Part shown: piece by piece, positions 1 to 7,791 of the stretch | Layout: each line of letters begins with the position of its first letter | Position numbering within the stretch: the first letter of the stretch is position 1 | Origin: SHWC01 sp050173345 | Lineage (GTDB): Bacteria; Pseudomonadota; Alphaproteobacteria; UBA828 | Length of the DNA: 64,000 bases | Assembly (NCBI GenBank): GCA_050173345.1 | Contig: JBFXKW010000005.1 | Span: forward strand, 62,001-126,000 | Direction: 5' to 3' | Notes under the pieces: model-generated | What the model saw: only the letters and a program-made list of their open reading frames with translations | The model's database searches: none | What the model was told of the DNA's origin: nothing | Translations under genes and position numbers: made by a program

Positions 1-594
1 GGCGTGCTGCTCGGCGCCCTCGTCCTGCACGAGACGCTGACCTGGCGGCGCCTGCTCAGCCTCGCGCTCGGCGCCGCCGGGCTCGCCGTGCTGCTCGCCG
101 CCGATCTCGGCGCCTCGAAGGGCGTGCCGGTCGGCGCGCTGCTCATGGCCGGCGCCGCGCTGGCCTGGGCGCTCGGCACCATCGGCAACAAGAAGGTCGA
201 TTGGGGCATGCCGGCGACCGTGGTGGTTGCCTGGCAGTGCCTGCTCGGCGGCGCGCCCATCGTGGTCGCGGCGCTCATCGCGGACTATGGCAGCTGGACC
301 GCGCCGAGCCTCTGGGGGCTGCTCGCGCTCGTCTACAACCTGACCTGCGCGTTCGTCATCGGCCACTACGTCTTCTTCAAGGTGGTGCTGCTGTTCCCGG
401 TCGGCGTCGCGACCATCGGCACGCTGGCGATCCCGATCATCGGGCTCTTCTCGGGCGCGCTCGTGCTGGGCGAGCCCTTGGGCGCGACCGAGTTCAGCGC
501 GCTCGGCCTGGTGGTCTGCGCGCTCGCCATCCCGGTGCTGACCCAGCCGCGCGGCTTCGCGCCAACTCGCGCGCTCCGGACGCCCCGGCCATGA
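1..594 (+). CDS. EamA/DMT-family transporter, C-terminal part (truncated by window edge)
   Basis: The reading frame is open from base 1, so the 5' part lies outside the window. About 197 residues remain: alternating hydrophobic helices with short polar loops, typical of the second half of a ten-helix drug/metabolite exporter. Two 'L-E/H-E-L-T/G' turns followed by a glycine-rich helix (LVLHETLTWRR near the start, LVLGEPLGATE near residue 155) match the repeat signature of EamA domains. It should sit in the inner membrane and move small metabolites; the substrate cannot be told. Its TGA overlaps the ATG of the next gene (ATGA), so the two are probably co-translated. Confidence 0.8.
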   Translation, partial: GVLLGALVLHETLTWRRLLSLALGAAGLAVLLAADLGASKGVPVGALLMAGAALAWALGTIGNKKVDWGMPATVVVAWQCLLGGAPIVVAALIADYGSWTAPSLWGLLALVYNLTCAFVIGHYVFFKVVLLFPVGVATIGTLAIPIIGLFSGALVLGEPLGATEFSALGLVVCALAIPVLTQPRGFAPTRALRTPRP

Positions 595-1553
595 CGAGCG
601 CCTGGGTGCTGACCGAGGGCGCGGCCGGCATGGTCAACCAGTGTCTCGCCATCACCGACGCGCTCGGCATCGAGCCGGCGATCAAGCGCGCCGTGCCCGC
701 GGGCCTCTGGGCGCGCCTGCCGGCCTGGCTCGCTCTACCGCCGCTCAATGCCTTGACTGACGAATCGGACCCGCTCGGCCCGCCCTTCCCCGATCTCCTG
801 ATCGCCTGCGGGCGGAAGAGCATCGGGCTCGCGCTCCGCATCAGGCGCGCCAGCCGCGGGCGCTGCTTCACGGTCTATGTGCAGGACCCGCGGCTCGACC
901 CGGCCCGCTTCGACCTCGTGATCGCGCCGCGCCACGACGCGGCGCGCGGCGACAATGTGGTGCTCACCCGCGGCGCGCCGAGCCGGGTGACGCCGGCGCG
1001 ACTCGACGAGGCGAAGCTTCGCTTCGGCACACTACTCGCCGCCCTGCCGCGCCCGCTGGTCGCGGTGCTGCTCGGCGGCCGGACGCGCCATCACCCCTTC
1101 TCGCCGCCCGAGGCCAAGGCGCTGGGCGAGCGGCTCGCCGCGCTTGCCCGGAGTGAAGGCGCCGGCCTCGCCGTCACCGCCTCGCGGCGCACGCCGCCAG
1201 AGAGCCTGCAAGCGTTCCGCGCGGGCCTCGGGGCCACGCCGCACCATCTCTATGACGGCACGGGCGAGAACCCCTATTTCGGGCTGCTCGCGCTCGCCGA
1301 CGCCATCGTGGTCACCGCCGATTCGGTGAACATGGTCTCGGACGCCGCCTCGACCGGCCGCCCGGTGCTGGTCGCCCGGCTCGAGGGACGCCCGTCGCGG
1401 CGCTTCGTGCGCTTCCTGGACGCGCTGGAGAAAGACGGCACGATCCGCCGCTTCGAGGGCCGGCTCGAACGCTACGAGTACGCGCCGCTCGCCGACGCGG
1501 CCTCGGCCGCCGCCGAACTAGGCCGGCGCTGGGCGGCGCACAGGTCGCGCTGA
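591..1553 (+). CDS. ELM1-like protein (mitochondrial fission ELM1 family, DUF1022)
   Basis: A 320-residue protein starting at the ATG that overlaps the preceding stop. The C-terminal half carries TADSVNMVSDA (residues 242-252), the hallmark of the ELM1/DUF1022 family, whose fold resembles a GT-B glycosyltransferase. Plant ELM1 recruits a dynamin to mitochondria; bacterial members are uncharacterised and are often found near cell-envelope genes. GGRTRHHPFS and YDGTGENPYFG also fit the family. No signal peptide or membrane segment is evident. Coupling to a transporter suggests a shared operon, but no function can be assigned beyond a possible sugar-nucleotide transferase. Confidence 0.8.
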   Translation: MTSAWVLTEGAAGMVNQCLAITDALGIEPAIKRAVPAGLWARLPAWLALPPLNALTDESDPLGPPFPDLLIACGRKSIGLALRIRRASRGRCFTVYVQDPRLDPARFDLVIAPRHDAARGDNVVLTRGAPSRVTPARLDEAKLRFGTLLAALPRPLVAVLLGGRTRHHPFSPPEAKALGERLAALARSEGAGLAVTASRRTPPESLQAFRAGLGATPHHLYDGTGENPYFGLLALADAIVVTADSVNMVSDAASTGRPVLVARLEGRPSRRFVRFLDALEKDGTIRRFEGRLERYEYAPLADAASAAAELGRRWAAHRSR

Positions 1554-1559
1554 GCCGGC

Positions 1560-1589
1560 TTGTCTTCCGCGGTGCGAGCTACCTATTGT
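1560..1589 (+). promoter_or_regulatory. Candidate sigma70-type promoter for trxB
   Basis: TTGTCT (1560-1565) and TATTGT (1584-1589) are separated by 18 bases, upstream of the trxB start at 1637 and just after the preceding stop. The match is partial and found by eye; a second AT-rich hexamer (TATATC near 1603) is an alternative. Confidence 0.25.
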
Positions 1590-1636
1590 CTCTCACCCTC
1601 CTATATCAGTAGGGGCGCCCCGCCGGAGACCCCGCC

Positions 1637-2602
1637 ATGTCGAACACCCGCCGCACCAAGATCCTGATCATCGGCTCCGGCCCGGCCGGCTACACCGCGG
1701 CGATCTACGCCGCCCGCGCCAACCTGAAGCCGATCCTGGTGCAGGGCATGGAGCCGGGCGGCCAGCTCACCATCACCACCGACGTCGAGAACTATCCGGG
1801 CTTCGCCGAGGTGATCCAGGGCCCCTGGCTGATGGAGCAGATGCAGGCGCAGGCCGCCCATGTCGGCACCGAGCTGATCGCCGACATGATCGTCGAGGTG
1901 GATTTCTCGCACCGGCCCTTCGTCTGCAAGGGCGATTCCGGCGACACCTACATCGCCGACGCGGTGATCGTCGCGACCGGCGCCCAGGCGCGCTGGCTCG
2001 GGCTCGACAGCGAGGCCCGCTTCCAGGGCTTCGGCGTCTCGGCGTGCGCGACCTGCGACGGCTTCTTCTTCCGCGACAAGGAGGTCGCCGTGATCGGCGG
2101 CGGCAACACCGCGGTCGAGGAGGCGCTCTATCTCACCCATCACGCACGCAAGGTGACGCTGGTGCATCGCCGCGACGCGCTGCGCGCCGAGAAGATCCTG
2201 CAGGAGCGCCTGTTCAAGAACCCGAAGGTCGCCGTGCGCTGGAATCACGTCGTCGACGAGATCGTCGGCAGCGACGAGCCGCGCGCCGTGACCGGCGTGC
2301 GCCTCAAGGACGTGCGCAGCGGCGAGAAGAGCACGCTCGCCGCCGACGGCGTCTTCATCGCGATCGGCCACGTCCCCAACACGGCGATCTTCAAGGGCCA
2401 GCTCGACATGGACGCCGAGGGCTATGTCAGGACCGTGCCCGGCAGCACGGCGACCAGCGTGGCCGGCGTGTTCGCCGCCGGCGACGTGCAGGACAAGGTG
2501 TTCCGCCAAGCGGTCACCGCGGCCGGCACCGGCTGCATGGCCGCGCTCGAGGCCGAGAAATACCTGGCCGCCGTGGAGACGAGCGCCGAAGCGGCCGAGT
2601 AG
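1637..2602 (+). CDS. trxB: Thioredoxin-disulfide reductase
   Basis: A 321-residue FAD/NADPH flavoprotein that reduces thioredoxin in the cytoplasm. The FAD-binding GSGPAG lies at residues 13-18, the redox-active CATC at 137-140 (ACATCDG context) and the NADPH-binding GGGNTAVE around 154-161. The C-terminal FAD motif (VFAAGDVQD) is also present. Length is normal for the low-molecular-weight class. The gene is followed 18 bases later by a LysR regulator in the same direction, a pairing seen in other alphaproteobacteria, which suggests redox-linked or joint expression. Confidence 0.97.
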   Translation: MSNTRRTKILIIGSGPAGYTAAIYAARANLKPILVQGMEPGGQLTITTDVENYPGFAEVIQGPWLMEQMQAQAAHVGTELIADMIVEVDFSHRPFVCKGDSGDTYIADAVIVATGAQARWLGLDSEARFQGFGVSACATCDGFFFRDKEVAVIGGGNTAVEEALYLTHHARKVTLVHRRDALRAEKILQERLFKNPKVAVRWNHVVDEIVGSDEPRAVTGVRLKDVRSGEKSTLAADGVFIAIGHVPNTAIFKGQLDMDAEGYVRTVPGSTATSVAGVFAAGDVQDKVFRQAVTAAGTGCMAALEAEKYLAAVETSAEAAE

Positions 2603-2620
2603 CACGGCGAAGCCGCGGCG

Positions 2621-3511
2621 ATGGACTGGGACAAGCTCCGCATCTTCCACGCGGTCTCGGACGCCGGCAGCTTCACCGCGGCCGGCAAGGAGCTCAACAT
2701 GAGCCAGTCCGCGGTGAGCCGGCAGATCGCCGCGCTCGAGGAGGAGCTCGGCGTCGCGCTGTTCCACCGCCATTCGCGCGGGCTCATCCTGACCGAGCCG
2801 GGCGAGACGCTGCGCGAGACCGCGCGCGAGGTGTTCGTCAAGCTGGCCATGACCGAGGCCGCGCTGAGCGAGGGCCGCGACCGGCCCCAAGGCCGCCTGA
2901 CGGTGACCACCACCGTCGCCTTCGCCTCGATCTGGCTGACCCCGCGCTTGCGCGAATTCCACCAGCTCTATCCCGAGATCAACCTGACGCTGCTCACCAG
3001 CGACGCGGCGCTCGACATCGGCATGCGCGAGGCCGATGTCGCGATCCGCATGGGCGCGCCGACCGAGCCCGAGCTGGTGCGCCGGCACCTGATGACGATC
3101 CACACCCACATCTACGCCTCGCCGGCCTATCTCGCCGAATCAGGGCCGATCGAGCGGCCGTCCGACCTCGCGCGGCAGCGGCTGATCGTCTACGGCCAGG
3201 GGCCGCTCGCCTCGCTCGCCCACCCCTATTGGCTGATCGACCTCTCCGGCGACCCGGCGGCGCGCAACCGGATCGTGCTCGAGGCCAACAACGTCTATTG
3301 CATGCTGCAGGCGGTCGAGAGCGGGCTCGGCATCGCCTCGCTGCCCGACTATGCGGTCGCCGAGCACACCTCGCTGGTCCGCATCCTGCCAGAACTGCAT
3401 GGCCCGCAGTTCGAGTGCTATTTCGTATACGCAGAGGAGATGCGCCACTCCGCCCGCGTCACGGTATTCCGGGACTATCTCCTCAAACAGGTTGCGTACT
3501 ACCGATTCTAG
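2621..3511 (+). CDS. LysR-family transcriptional regulator
   Basis: A 296-residue protein with an N-terminal winged helix-turn-helix (residues about 3-62; SFTAAGKELNMSQSAVSRQI is the recognition region) and a C-terminal periplasmic-binding-type effector domain (about 90-290). It starts 18 bases after trxB and probably shares its transcript. The co-inducer is unknown; proximity to trxB suggests a thiol or redox signal, but this is inference. It is a standard length for the family with no sign of damage. Confidence 0.92.
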   Translation: MDWDKLRIFHAVSDAGSFTAAGKELNMSQSAVSRQIAALEEELGVALFHRHSRGLILTEPGETLRETAREVFVKLAMTEAALSEGRDRPQGRLTVTTTVAFASIWLTPRLREFHQLYPEINLTLLTSDAALDIGMREADVAIRMGAPTEPELVRRHLMTIHTHIYASPAYLAESGPIERPSDLARQRLIVYGQGPLASLAHPYWLIDLSGDPAARNRIVLEANNVYCMLQAVESGLGIASLPDYAVAEHTSLVRILPELHGPQFECYFVYAEEMRHSARVTVFRDYLLKQVAYYRF

Positions 3512-3744
3512 GCGAGCTTCATCGTCGTGATGGAGCGCGGCGCGATCCATCATGATGGTGAATCCGGTTTTATGCCTTTAGGCCTAGGAAATCCGGGCAT
3601 ATCCGCGCCGCCGCCGTTTACTGGCGACCCCGCGCGGGCATGAAATTCCGGTTCTGTTCTTGGAAGGCCATGCGTGATCCGCATAGCTGGGTTGCGGAAG
3701 GGATTGTGGCATTTTCCCCTCGGGACGACTAATTATCGCAGTGC

Positions 3745-3930
3745 AACATGACGGCCGTGCACTCCCTCCCCCCAACGCACACCGTCATGTTTGGGTCCGG
3801 ACCGGACGTCCTGTCCACCGGACCCTGCCCCGGGCACCTAGCCCGGGGCCGGATCTTCGGATCCAACGTCTCCCAGACGTGAAGCCTCCCTGTTTACTTG
3901 GCCGGACCTTCGGGTCCGGCCTTTTTCTTT
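3745..3930 (+). ncRNA. Candidate structured small RNA: six consecutive hairpins ending in a terminator
   Basis: Six perfect inverted repeats follow one another. (1) AACATGACGG 3745-3754 pairs with 3782-3791, with an inner GTGC/GCAC stem (3757-3760/3777-3780) exposing the loop ACTCCCTCCCCCCAAC. (2) GGGTCCGG 3793-3800 with 3818-3825. (3) GCCCCGGG 3827-3834 with 3842-3849. (4) GGATC-TTCG-GATCC 3851-3864. (5) ACGTCT 3866-3871 with 3875-3880. (6) A 9-bp stem with TTCG loop at 3900-3921, then a T-rich tract. The single-stranded GCCTCCCTG (3884-3892) and the pyrimidine loop of hairpin 1 resemble anti-Shine-Dalgarno motifs of alphaproteobacterial CCUCC-type sRNAs. The strand is set by the terminator. 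No known family is assigned; the lack of a long closing stem argues against 6S RNA. Confidence 0.6.
3900..3930 (+). terminator. Strong intrinsic terminator
   Basis: GGCCGGACC pairs perfectly with GGTCCGGCC around a UUCG tetraloop (3900-3921) and is followed by TTTTTCTTT. It ends the candidate sRNA and any read-through from trxB-lysR. It also faces the convergent HAD gene that ends at 3960. Confidence 0.88.
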
Positions 3931-3959
3931 CCGGCCGCCCCGGCGTGGGCCAGCCCGGC

Positions 3960-4634
3960 CTAGCGCGCCAGGATATCGCTTAGCGCGCTAAGCTCGTACA
4001 GCGGCTTCGCACCTGCAGCAATGAGGCTTTCGAGCCGGCGCTCGTCCGCGTTGCCGTTCGGCGCCCCTTCGCTCGGCGCATAGCCATAAGCCGTCATGCC
4101 GGCCGCGCAGGCCGCCTTAACGCCGGCCGGGCTGTCCTCGATCACGACGCAGCGAGACGGCGGCGTTTTCATGCGCTCGGCGGCGAACAGGAAGAGGTCG
4201 GGCGCGGGCTTGCCATGCGCGACCTGGGTGGCGCTGAACAGCTTGCCGTCGAAGGCCGGCAGCAGGCCGGTCAGCCCCAGGGTGAGCCGCATCTTCTCGG
4301 GCTCGCCGCTGGAGGCGACGCAGCGCGCGATGTCGAGGGCGCGGAGCGCCTCGGCGGCGCCCCGCATGGCGGCGACGCCGTGGCGCAACGCGCTGAACAG
4401 CCGCGCCTGATAGGCGGCGAGGAAGTCGCCGCCGAGCCTGACGCCGCGCTCGCGCGTCACCCGTTCGACCACGCTCGTCATCGAGAGCCCGCGGAACGCG
4501 GCCTCGACCTTATGAGCCGGCATCGTCACGCCGGCATCGGCGAGGCAGGCCGCGAGCACGCCATTGCCGATCGGCTCGCTGTCGACGAGCACGCCGTCGC
4601 AGTCGAAGATGACCAACTCAGGCGGGGAGATCAC
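3960..4634 (-). CDS. HAD-superfamily phosphatase (beta-phosphoglucomutase/GPH-like)
   Basis: A 224-residue protein with the HAD motif I DCDGVLVDSE (nucleophile D11, acid D13), a helical cap (about 20-90), motif II around CVASSGEPEK, motif III lysine in HGKPAPD and motif IV VIEDSPAGVKAA. The GTG start is chosen because it overlaps the msrP stop (GTGA) and gives the usual 'xxPxLVIFDCDG' N-terminus. The expected activity is hydrolysis or mutase action on a small phosphate ester, substrate unknown. Translational coupling to msrP is notable because the usual msrP partner, the haem subunit gene msrQ, is absent here. Confidence 0.9.
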   Translation of the reverse strand: MISPPELVIFDCDGVLVDSEPIGNGVLAACLADAGVTMPAHKVEAAFRGLSMTSVVERVTRERGVRLGGDFLAAYQARLFSALRHGVAAMRGAAEALRALDIARCVASSGEPEKMRLTLGLTGLLPAFDGKLFSATQVAHGKPAPDLFLFAAERMKTPPSRCVVIEDSPAGVKAACAAGMTAYGYAPSEGAPNGNADERRLESLIAAGAKPLYELSALSDILAR

Positions 4635-5614
4635 ATGAACAGCCGTTCGGCTTCCAGGCCGGCATAGAGCCCGGCGACGTATTCGCCATAGCCGTTGTAT
4701 AGGAGCGTCGGGCGCCGTTCGTCGAGGCCGAGCACGCGCTCGGTGGCCTGGCTCCAGCGCGGATGCGGCACGTCCGGGTTGACGTTGGCCCAGAAGCCGT
4801 ATTCCTGCGGCACCAGCCTGGTCCAGAACGATTCCGGATAGCTCTCCTCGAAACTGAAGCGCACGATGCCCTTGATGTGCTTGAAGCCGTATTTCCACGG
4901 CACTGCCAGCCTGAGCGGCGCGCCGTTCTGCTTCGGGATCGGCTTGCCGTAATAGCCGGTGGCGATGAAGGCGAGCTCGTTCGTCGCCTCGGCCATGCTC
5001 AGGCTCTCCTGATAGGGCCAGGGATAAAAGAACTCGCGCTGGCCCGGCGCGTTGTCGGGGTTCTCGAAGGTGGTCATCACGAGGTACTTCGCCGCGCCGA
5101 GCGGGCGCGCGAAATCGACCAGCGCCTTCAAGGCGAAGCCGCCATAGGGCACGGCGATCGACCAGGCCTCGACGCAGCGATGGCGGTAGAGCCGCTCCTC
5201 GAGCGGCATGCGCGCCAGCAGATCGTCGATCTCGATGGTGATCGCGTTCTCGACCAGCCCGTCGATCTCGACCGTCCAGGGCCGGATGGGCAGCGCCTGC
5301 GCCTCCTCCCAGACCCGCTTGGACGAGCCGAACTCGTAATAGTTGTTGTAGCGCGTGGCGATCTCCTCGGGCGTGACCGGCCGGTCGAGCGTATACCGCT
5401 CGTTGCGCGGCACCGGATAGAGCGGCGCCGAGGGGTCGGGCTCGCCCGCCTCGTCGTCGGCCGTGGCGATGCCCGGCCGGGCGAACGCGCCCGCGCCGGC
5501 GAGCGCGACGCCGAAGCCCGCGGCCTTGAGCAGCGACCGCCGCTCGCGGAACACCGCTTCCGGCGTCGCCGCCGATTCGGGCAAGTCCCATCCGCGCTTG
5601 CGCTTGATCAACAT
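4631..5614 (-). CDS. msrP: Protein-methionine-sulfoxide reductase catalytic subunit MsrP (YedY)
   Basis: A 327-residue periplasmic molybdoenzyme that repairs oxidised methionines in envelope proteins. A twin-arginine signal (RERRSLLKAAG, residues 23-33, followed by a hydrophobic run to about 45) exports the folded protein. The oxidoreductase molybdopterin domain includes C147 (YRHRCVEAW), the expected Mo ligand, and the family N-terminal motif ATRYNNYYEFG near 86-96. A purine-rich RBS precedes the ATG. The Moco genes at 22.4-24.9 kb could supply its cofactor. The membrane haem partner MsrQ is not adjacent and must lie elsewhere or be replaced. Confidence 0.95.
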   Translation of the reverse strand: MLIKRKRGWDLPESAATPEAVFRERRSLLKAAGFGVALAGAGAFARPGIATADDEAGEPDPSAPLYPVPRNERYTLDRPVTPEEIATRYNNYYEFGSSKRVWEEAQALPIRPWTVEIDGLVENAITIEIDDLLARMPLEERLYRHRCVEAWSIAVPYGGFALKALVDFARPLGAAKYLVMTTFENPDNAPGQREFFYPWPYQESLSMAEATNELAFIATGYYGKPIPKQNGAPLRLAVPWKYGFKHIKGIVRFSFEESYPESFWTRLVPQEYGFWANVNPDVPHPRWSQATERVLGLDERRPTLLYNGYGEYVAGLYAGLEAERLFM

Positions 5615-6071
5615 GGCAGGCCTGGCCTCCGGGGTGGTCGGCGCCGCTTCGACCGCGGCCCGTCTCGAAGGCCGAGATAATCCTCGCGCCGATCACCGGC
5701 AAATCAACCCCGCGTGACGCGAGCCGTGAGCATCGGGCCGCGCGGCCCTGAGTCGTGCCTCTGGATTGGCGAATCCGCCGTTCGAGAAATGGGAACAAGG
5801 TAGAAACCAGCGCCCCATCTCCGACTCGGCGAAGCACGAGCGCGAACAAGCCCGCTACCCGCCGGCGAAATCAGGCGTAATCTCCTAAAAAAGATACATA
5901 GTACTCCCGGAGTCCTATATATTTTATATGAGAGTGTACGGGTATGCTGCCGTCGATTTACCGATCTACACAAGAATTACCTCGACAATAGGTCATTTGC
6001 GGTATTGATTTGGACGAGCACAAAAACCCATTATTAATATGGCCTTAGCGAACGAGAGGGGTGTGCTGGCA
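5615..6071. other. Divergent intergenic region with AT-rich promoter zone
   Basis: This 457-base gap separates the divergent msrP and histidine kinase genes. The msrP-proximal part is GC-rich and holds the 14-base palindrome GGGCCGCGCGGCCC (about 5736-5749). From about 5879 to 6045 the DNA turns strikingly AT-rich for this genome. TTGATT (6005-6010) and CATTAT (6029-6034) with an 18-base spacer are a plausible promoter for the kinase. Small open frames in either strand look like non-coding DNA and are not called. Confidence 0.5.
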
Positions 6072-7781
6072 ATGCATGAGGCAGCTTCGGCGGAGGGCAA
6101 TGCAGACGGGCCCGGACACGGCGGTCTCGCGCGCTTGGGCACCCTTTGCGCCGTCGTGGACGCAGCGCTCCGGGAACCCGCATGGGATTTCGACCGGGTC
6201 CTGCGTTCGCTCGGCGCGCTCTTCGACGCCCCGCTGGTCTTCCATTCGGAGATCCACGGCGACCAGCTTCGCTTCCCGGCTGTCTTCGCGCGAGACGGCG
6301 GCCCCGCCAGCATCGAGGCCTGCCCCGTCGCGGTCACGCCCTGCGCCGCAGTGGCGTCGGGCAAGGCGCTTCTGGTCCATGACGACGTGGCGCGGCGCTT
6401 TCCCGACGCGGCGTTCCTAGCCGAGCGCCGCGCCATCGCGTTCTGCGGCTTTCCCGCGCTCGCCGGCGATGGCAGCGTCCTCGCCGTCATCGGCCTGATA
6501 GACCAGCGGCCGCACGCATTCTCCGAGGAGGACCGGCTGCTGCTCGGCCTGCTCGGCCGCTATATCGGGGCCACGCTCGAGCGGCGCGCGCTCGGGCAAG
6601 GCCGCGCGGCGGCCGAGGAGACCCGCCAGACCCTGGAACGCCAGATGGATGCGATCCTTTCCATCGCGCCCGAGGCGATCATCGTGACGGACGCGGACGG
6701 CAGGATCAGGGTTTTCAACGTCGGCGCCGCCGCGATCTTCGGCTATGCGCCGGGAGAGGTCGTCGGCAAGCGGCTCGACATGCTCATCCCGGCACGGCTG
6801 AGGGCGGCCCACCCGTCGCACTTCGAGGCGTTCCGCCGCGCGCGTGAGGCCAGCCGCCCGATGGGGCAGCGATCGGGGATCGCCGGACTGAGGAAGAGCG
6901 GCGAGGAATTTCCGGCGGAGGCCAGCATCGGCAAAATCAGTGCCGACGGCGAGACGCTCTTCGCTGCGATCCTGCGCGACGTTTCAGAGCGCAAGCAGAT
7001 CGAGCAGGCGCTCGTCGAGGCGCGGCAGAGCGCCGAGCTGGCGAACCAGGCGAAGAGCCGCTTCCTCGCCAACATGAGCCACGAGTTCCGCACCCCGCTC
7101 AATGCCGTCATCGGCTTCGCGGAGATGCTGCTCCGTGAGCTTCACGGCCCGCTCGGCGACCCGCGATACCGCGAATACGCCCATGACATTTATGATTCGG
7201 GCCGGCGCATGCTCGATCTCGTCTCGAACGTTCTCGACATGGCGATGGCGAGGGCCGGCCAGCTCCGCCTCAACGAGGAGACGCTGGATCTCGCGGCCAT
7301 CCTCGGCGACAGCATGGCACAGCAGGGCGAGGCGGCGCGGCTCCACGACGTCGCGCTGGCCGCGGAGATCGACAAGGCGGCGCTGCCCGGCATCCGCGCC
7401 GACCGCGCCATGCTGGCGCGCATCCTCGGGCACCTGCTTTCCAACGCGATCAAGTTCACGCCGCGCGGCGGCCAGGTGCGCCTGCGCGCCTGGGCCAATC
7501 CGGACAGCGGCATCGTCATCCAGGTCACCGACACCGGCATCGGCATCGCCGTGGCCGACATCCCGCGGGTGCTGTCGCAGTTCGAGCAGGTGGACGCCGG
7601 CCTGGACCGCCGCTATGAGGGCAGCGGGATCGGCCTGCCGCTCGCAAAGTCCCTGGTCGAGCTGCACGGCGGCTACATGGACATCCAGAGCCGGGTCGGC
7701 GGCGGTACCTCGGTGACCGTGCGGCTCCCGGCGCAGCGCATCGTGCCTGAAGACGGCCAGCCGGTGAAGCGCGCGAGCTGA
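6072..7781 (+). CDS. Cytoplasmic sensor histidine kinase with GAF and PAS domains
   Basis: About 569 residues without membrane segments: a GAF-like domain (about 20-170), a PAS domain (about 195-310; APEAIIVTDADGRI), a HisKA dimerisation domain with phosphorylated H337 (FLANMSHEFRTPLN) and a HATPase domain (LSNAIKFTPRGG, DTGIGI, GSGIGLPLA). An ATG exists at 6039, but the purine-rich GAGAGGGG and the likely -10 element near 6030 favour the ATG at 6072. No response regulator is adjacent, so it is an orphan kinase sensing an unknown intracellular ligand. Convergent with the aspartate aminotransferase gene, 10 bases away. Confidence 0.9.
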   Translation: MHEAASAEGNADGPGHGGLARLGTLCAVVDAALREPAWDFDRVLRSLGALFDAPLVFHSEIHGDQLRFPAVFARDGGPASIEACPVAVTPCAAVASGKALLVHDDVARRFPDAAFLAERRAIAFCGFPALAGDGSVLAVIGLIDQRPHAFSEEDRLLLGLLGRYIGATLERRALGQGRAAAEETRQTLERQMDAILSIAPEAIIVTDADGRIRVFNVGAAAIFGYAPGEVVGKRLDMLIPARLRAAHPSHFEAFRRAREASRPMGQRSGIAGLRKSGEEFPAEASIGKISADGETLFAAILRDVSERKQIEQALVEARQSAELANQAKSRFLANMSHEFRTPLNAVIGFAEMLLRELHGPLGDPRYREYAHDIYDSGRRMLDLVSNVLDMAMARAGQLRLNEETLDLAAILGDSMAQQGEAARLHDVALAAEIDKAALPGIRADRAMLARILGHLLSNAIKFTPRGGQVRLRAWANPDSGIVIQVTDTGIGIAVADIPRVLSQFEQVDAGLDRRYEGSGIGLPLAKSLVELHGGYMDIQSRVGGGTSVTVRLPAQRIVPEDGQPVKRAS

Positions 7782-7791
7782 CTCGGCTGCT

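Noticed and set aside
1601..3109. Long minus-strand open frame across trxB and lysR (about 500 codons)
   Set aside because: It is a shadow of the two plus-strand genes in very GC-rich DNA; its product is a low-complexity His/Arg/Asp/Gly-rich chain with no motif, whereas trxB and lysR have clear ones.
3745..3930. 6S RNA
   Set aside because: 6S RNA needs a long closing stem with a large central bubble; here each hairpin is local and the 5' and 3' ends do not pair.
3960..5849. A 629-codon minus-strand frame that would fuse upstream sequence to the HAD domain
   Set aside because: The part before the HAD domain is an out-of-frame shadow of msrP; the HAD gene starts at the GTG overlapping the msrP stop.
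5704..5973. 89-codon minus-strand frame in the msrP-kinase gap
   Set aside because: No RBS, no recognisable motif, composition shifts midway with the AT-rich zone; looks like promoter DNA.
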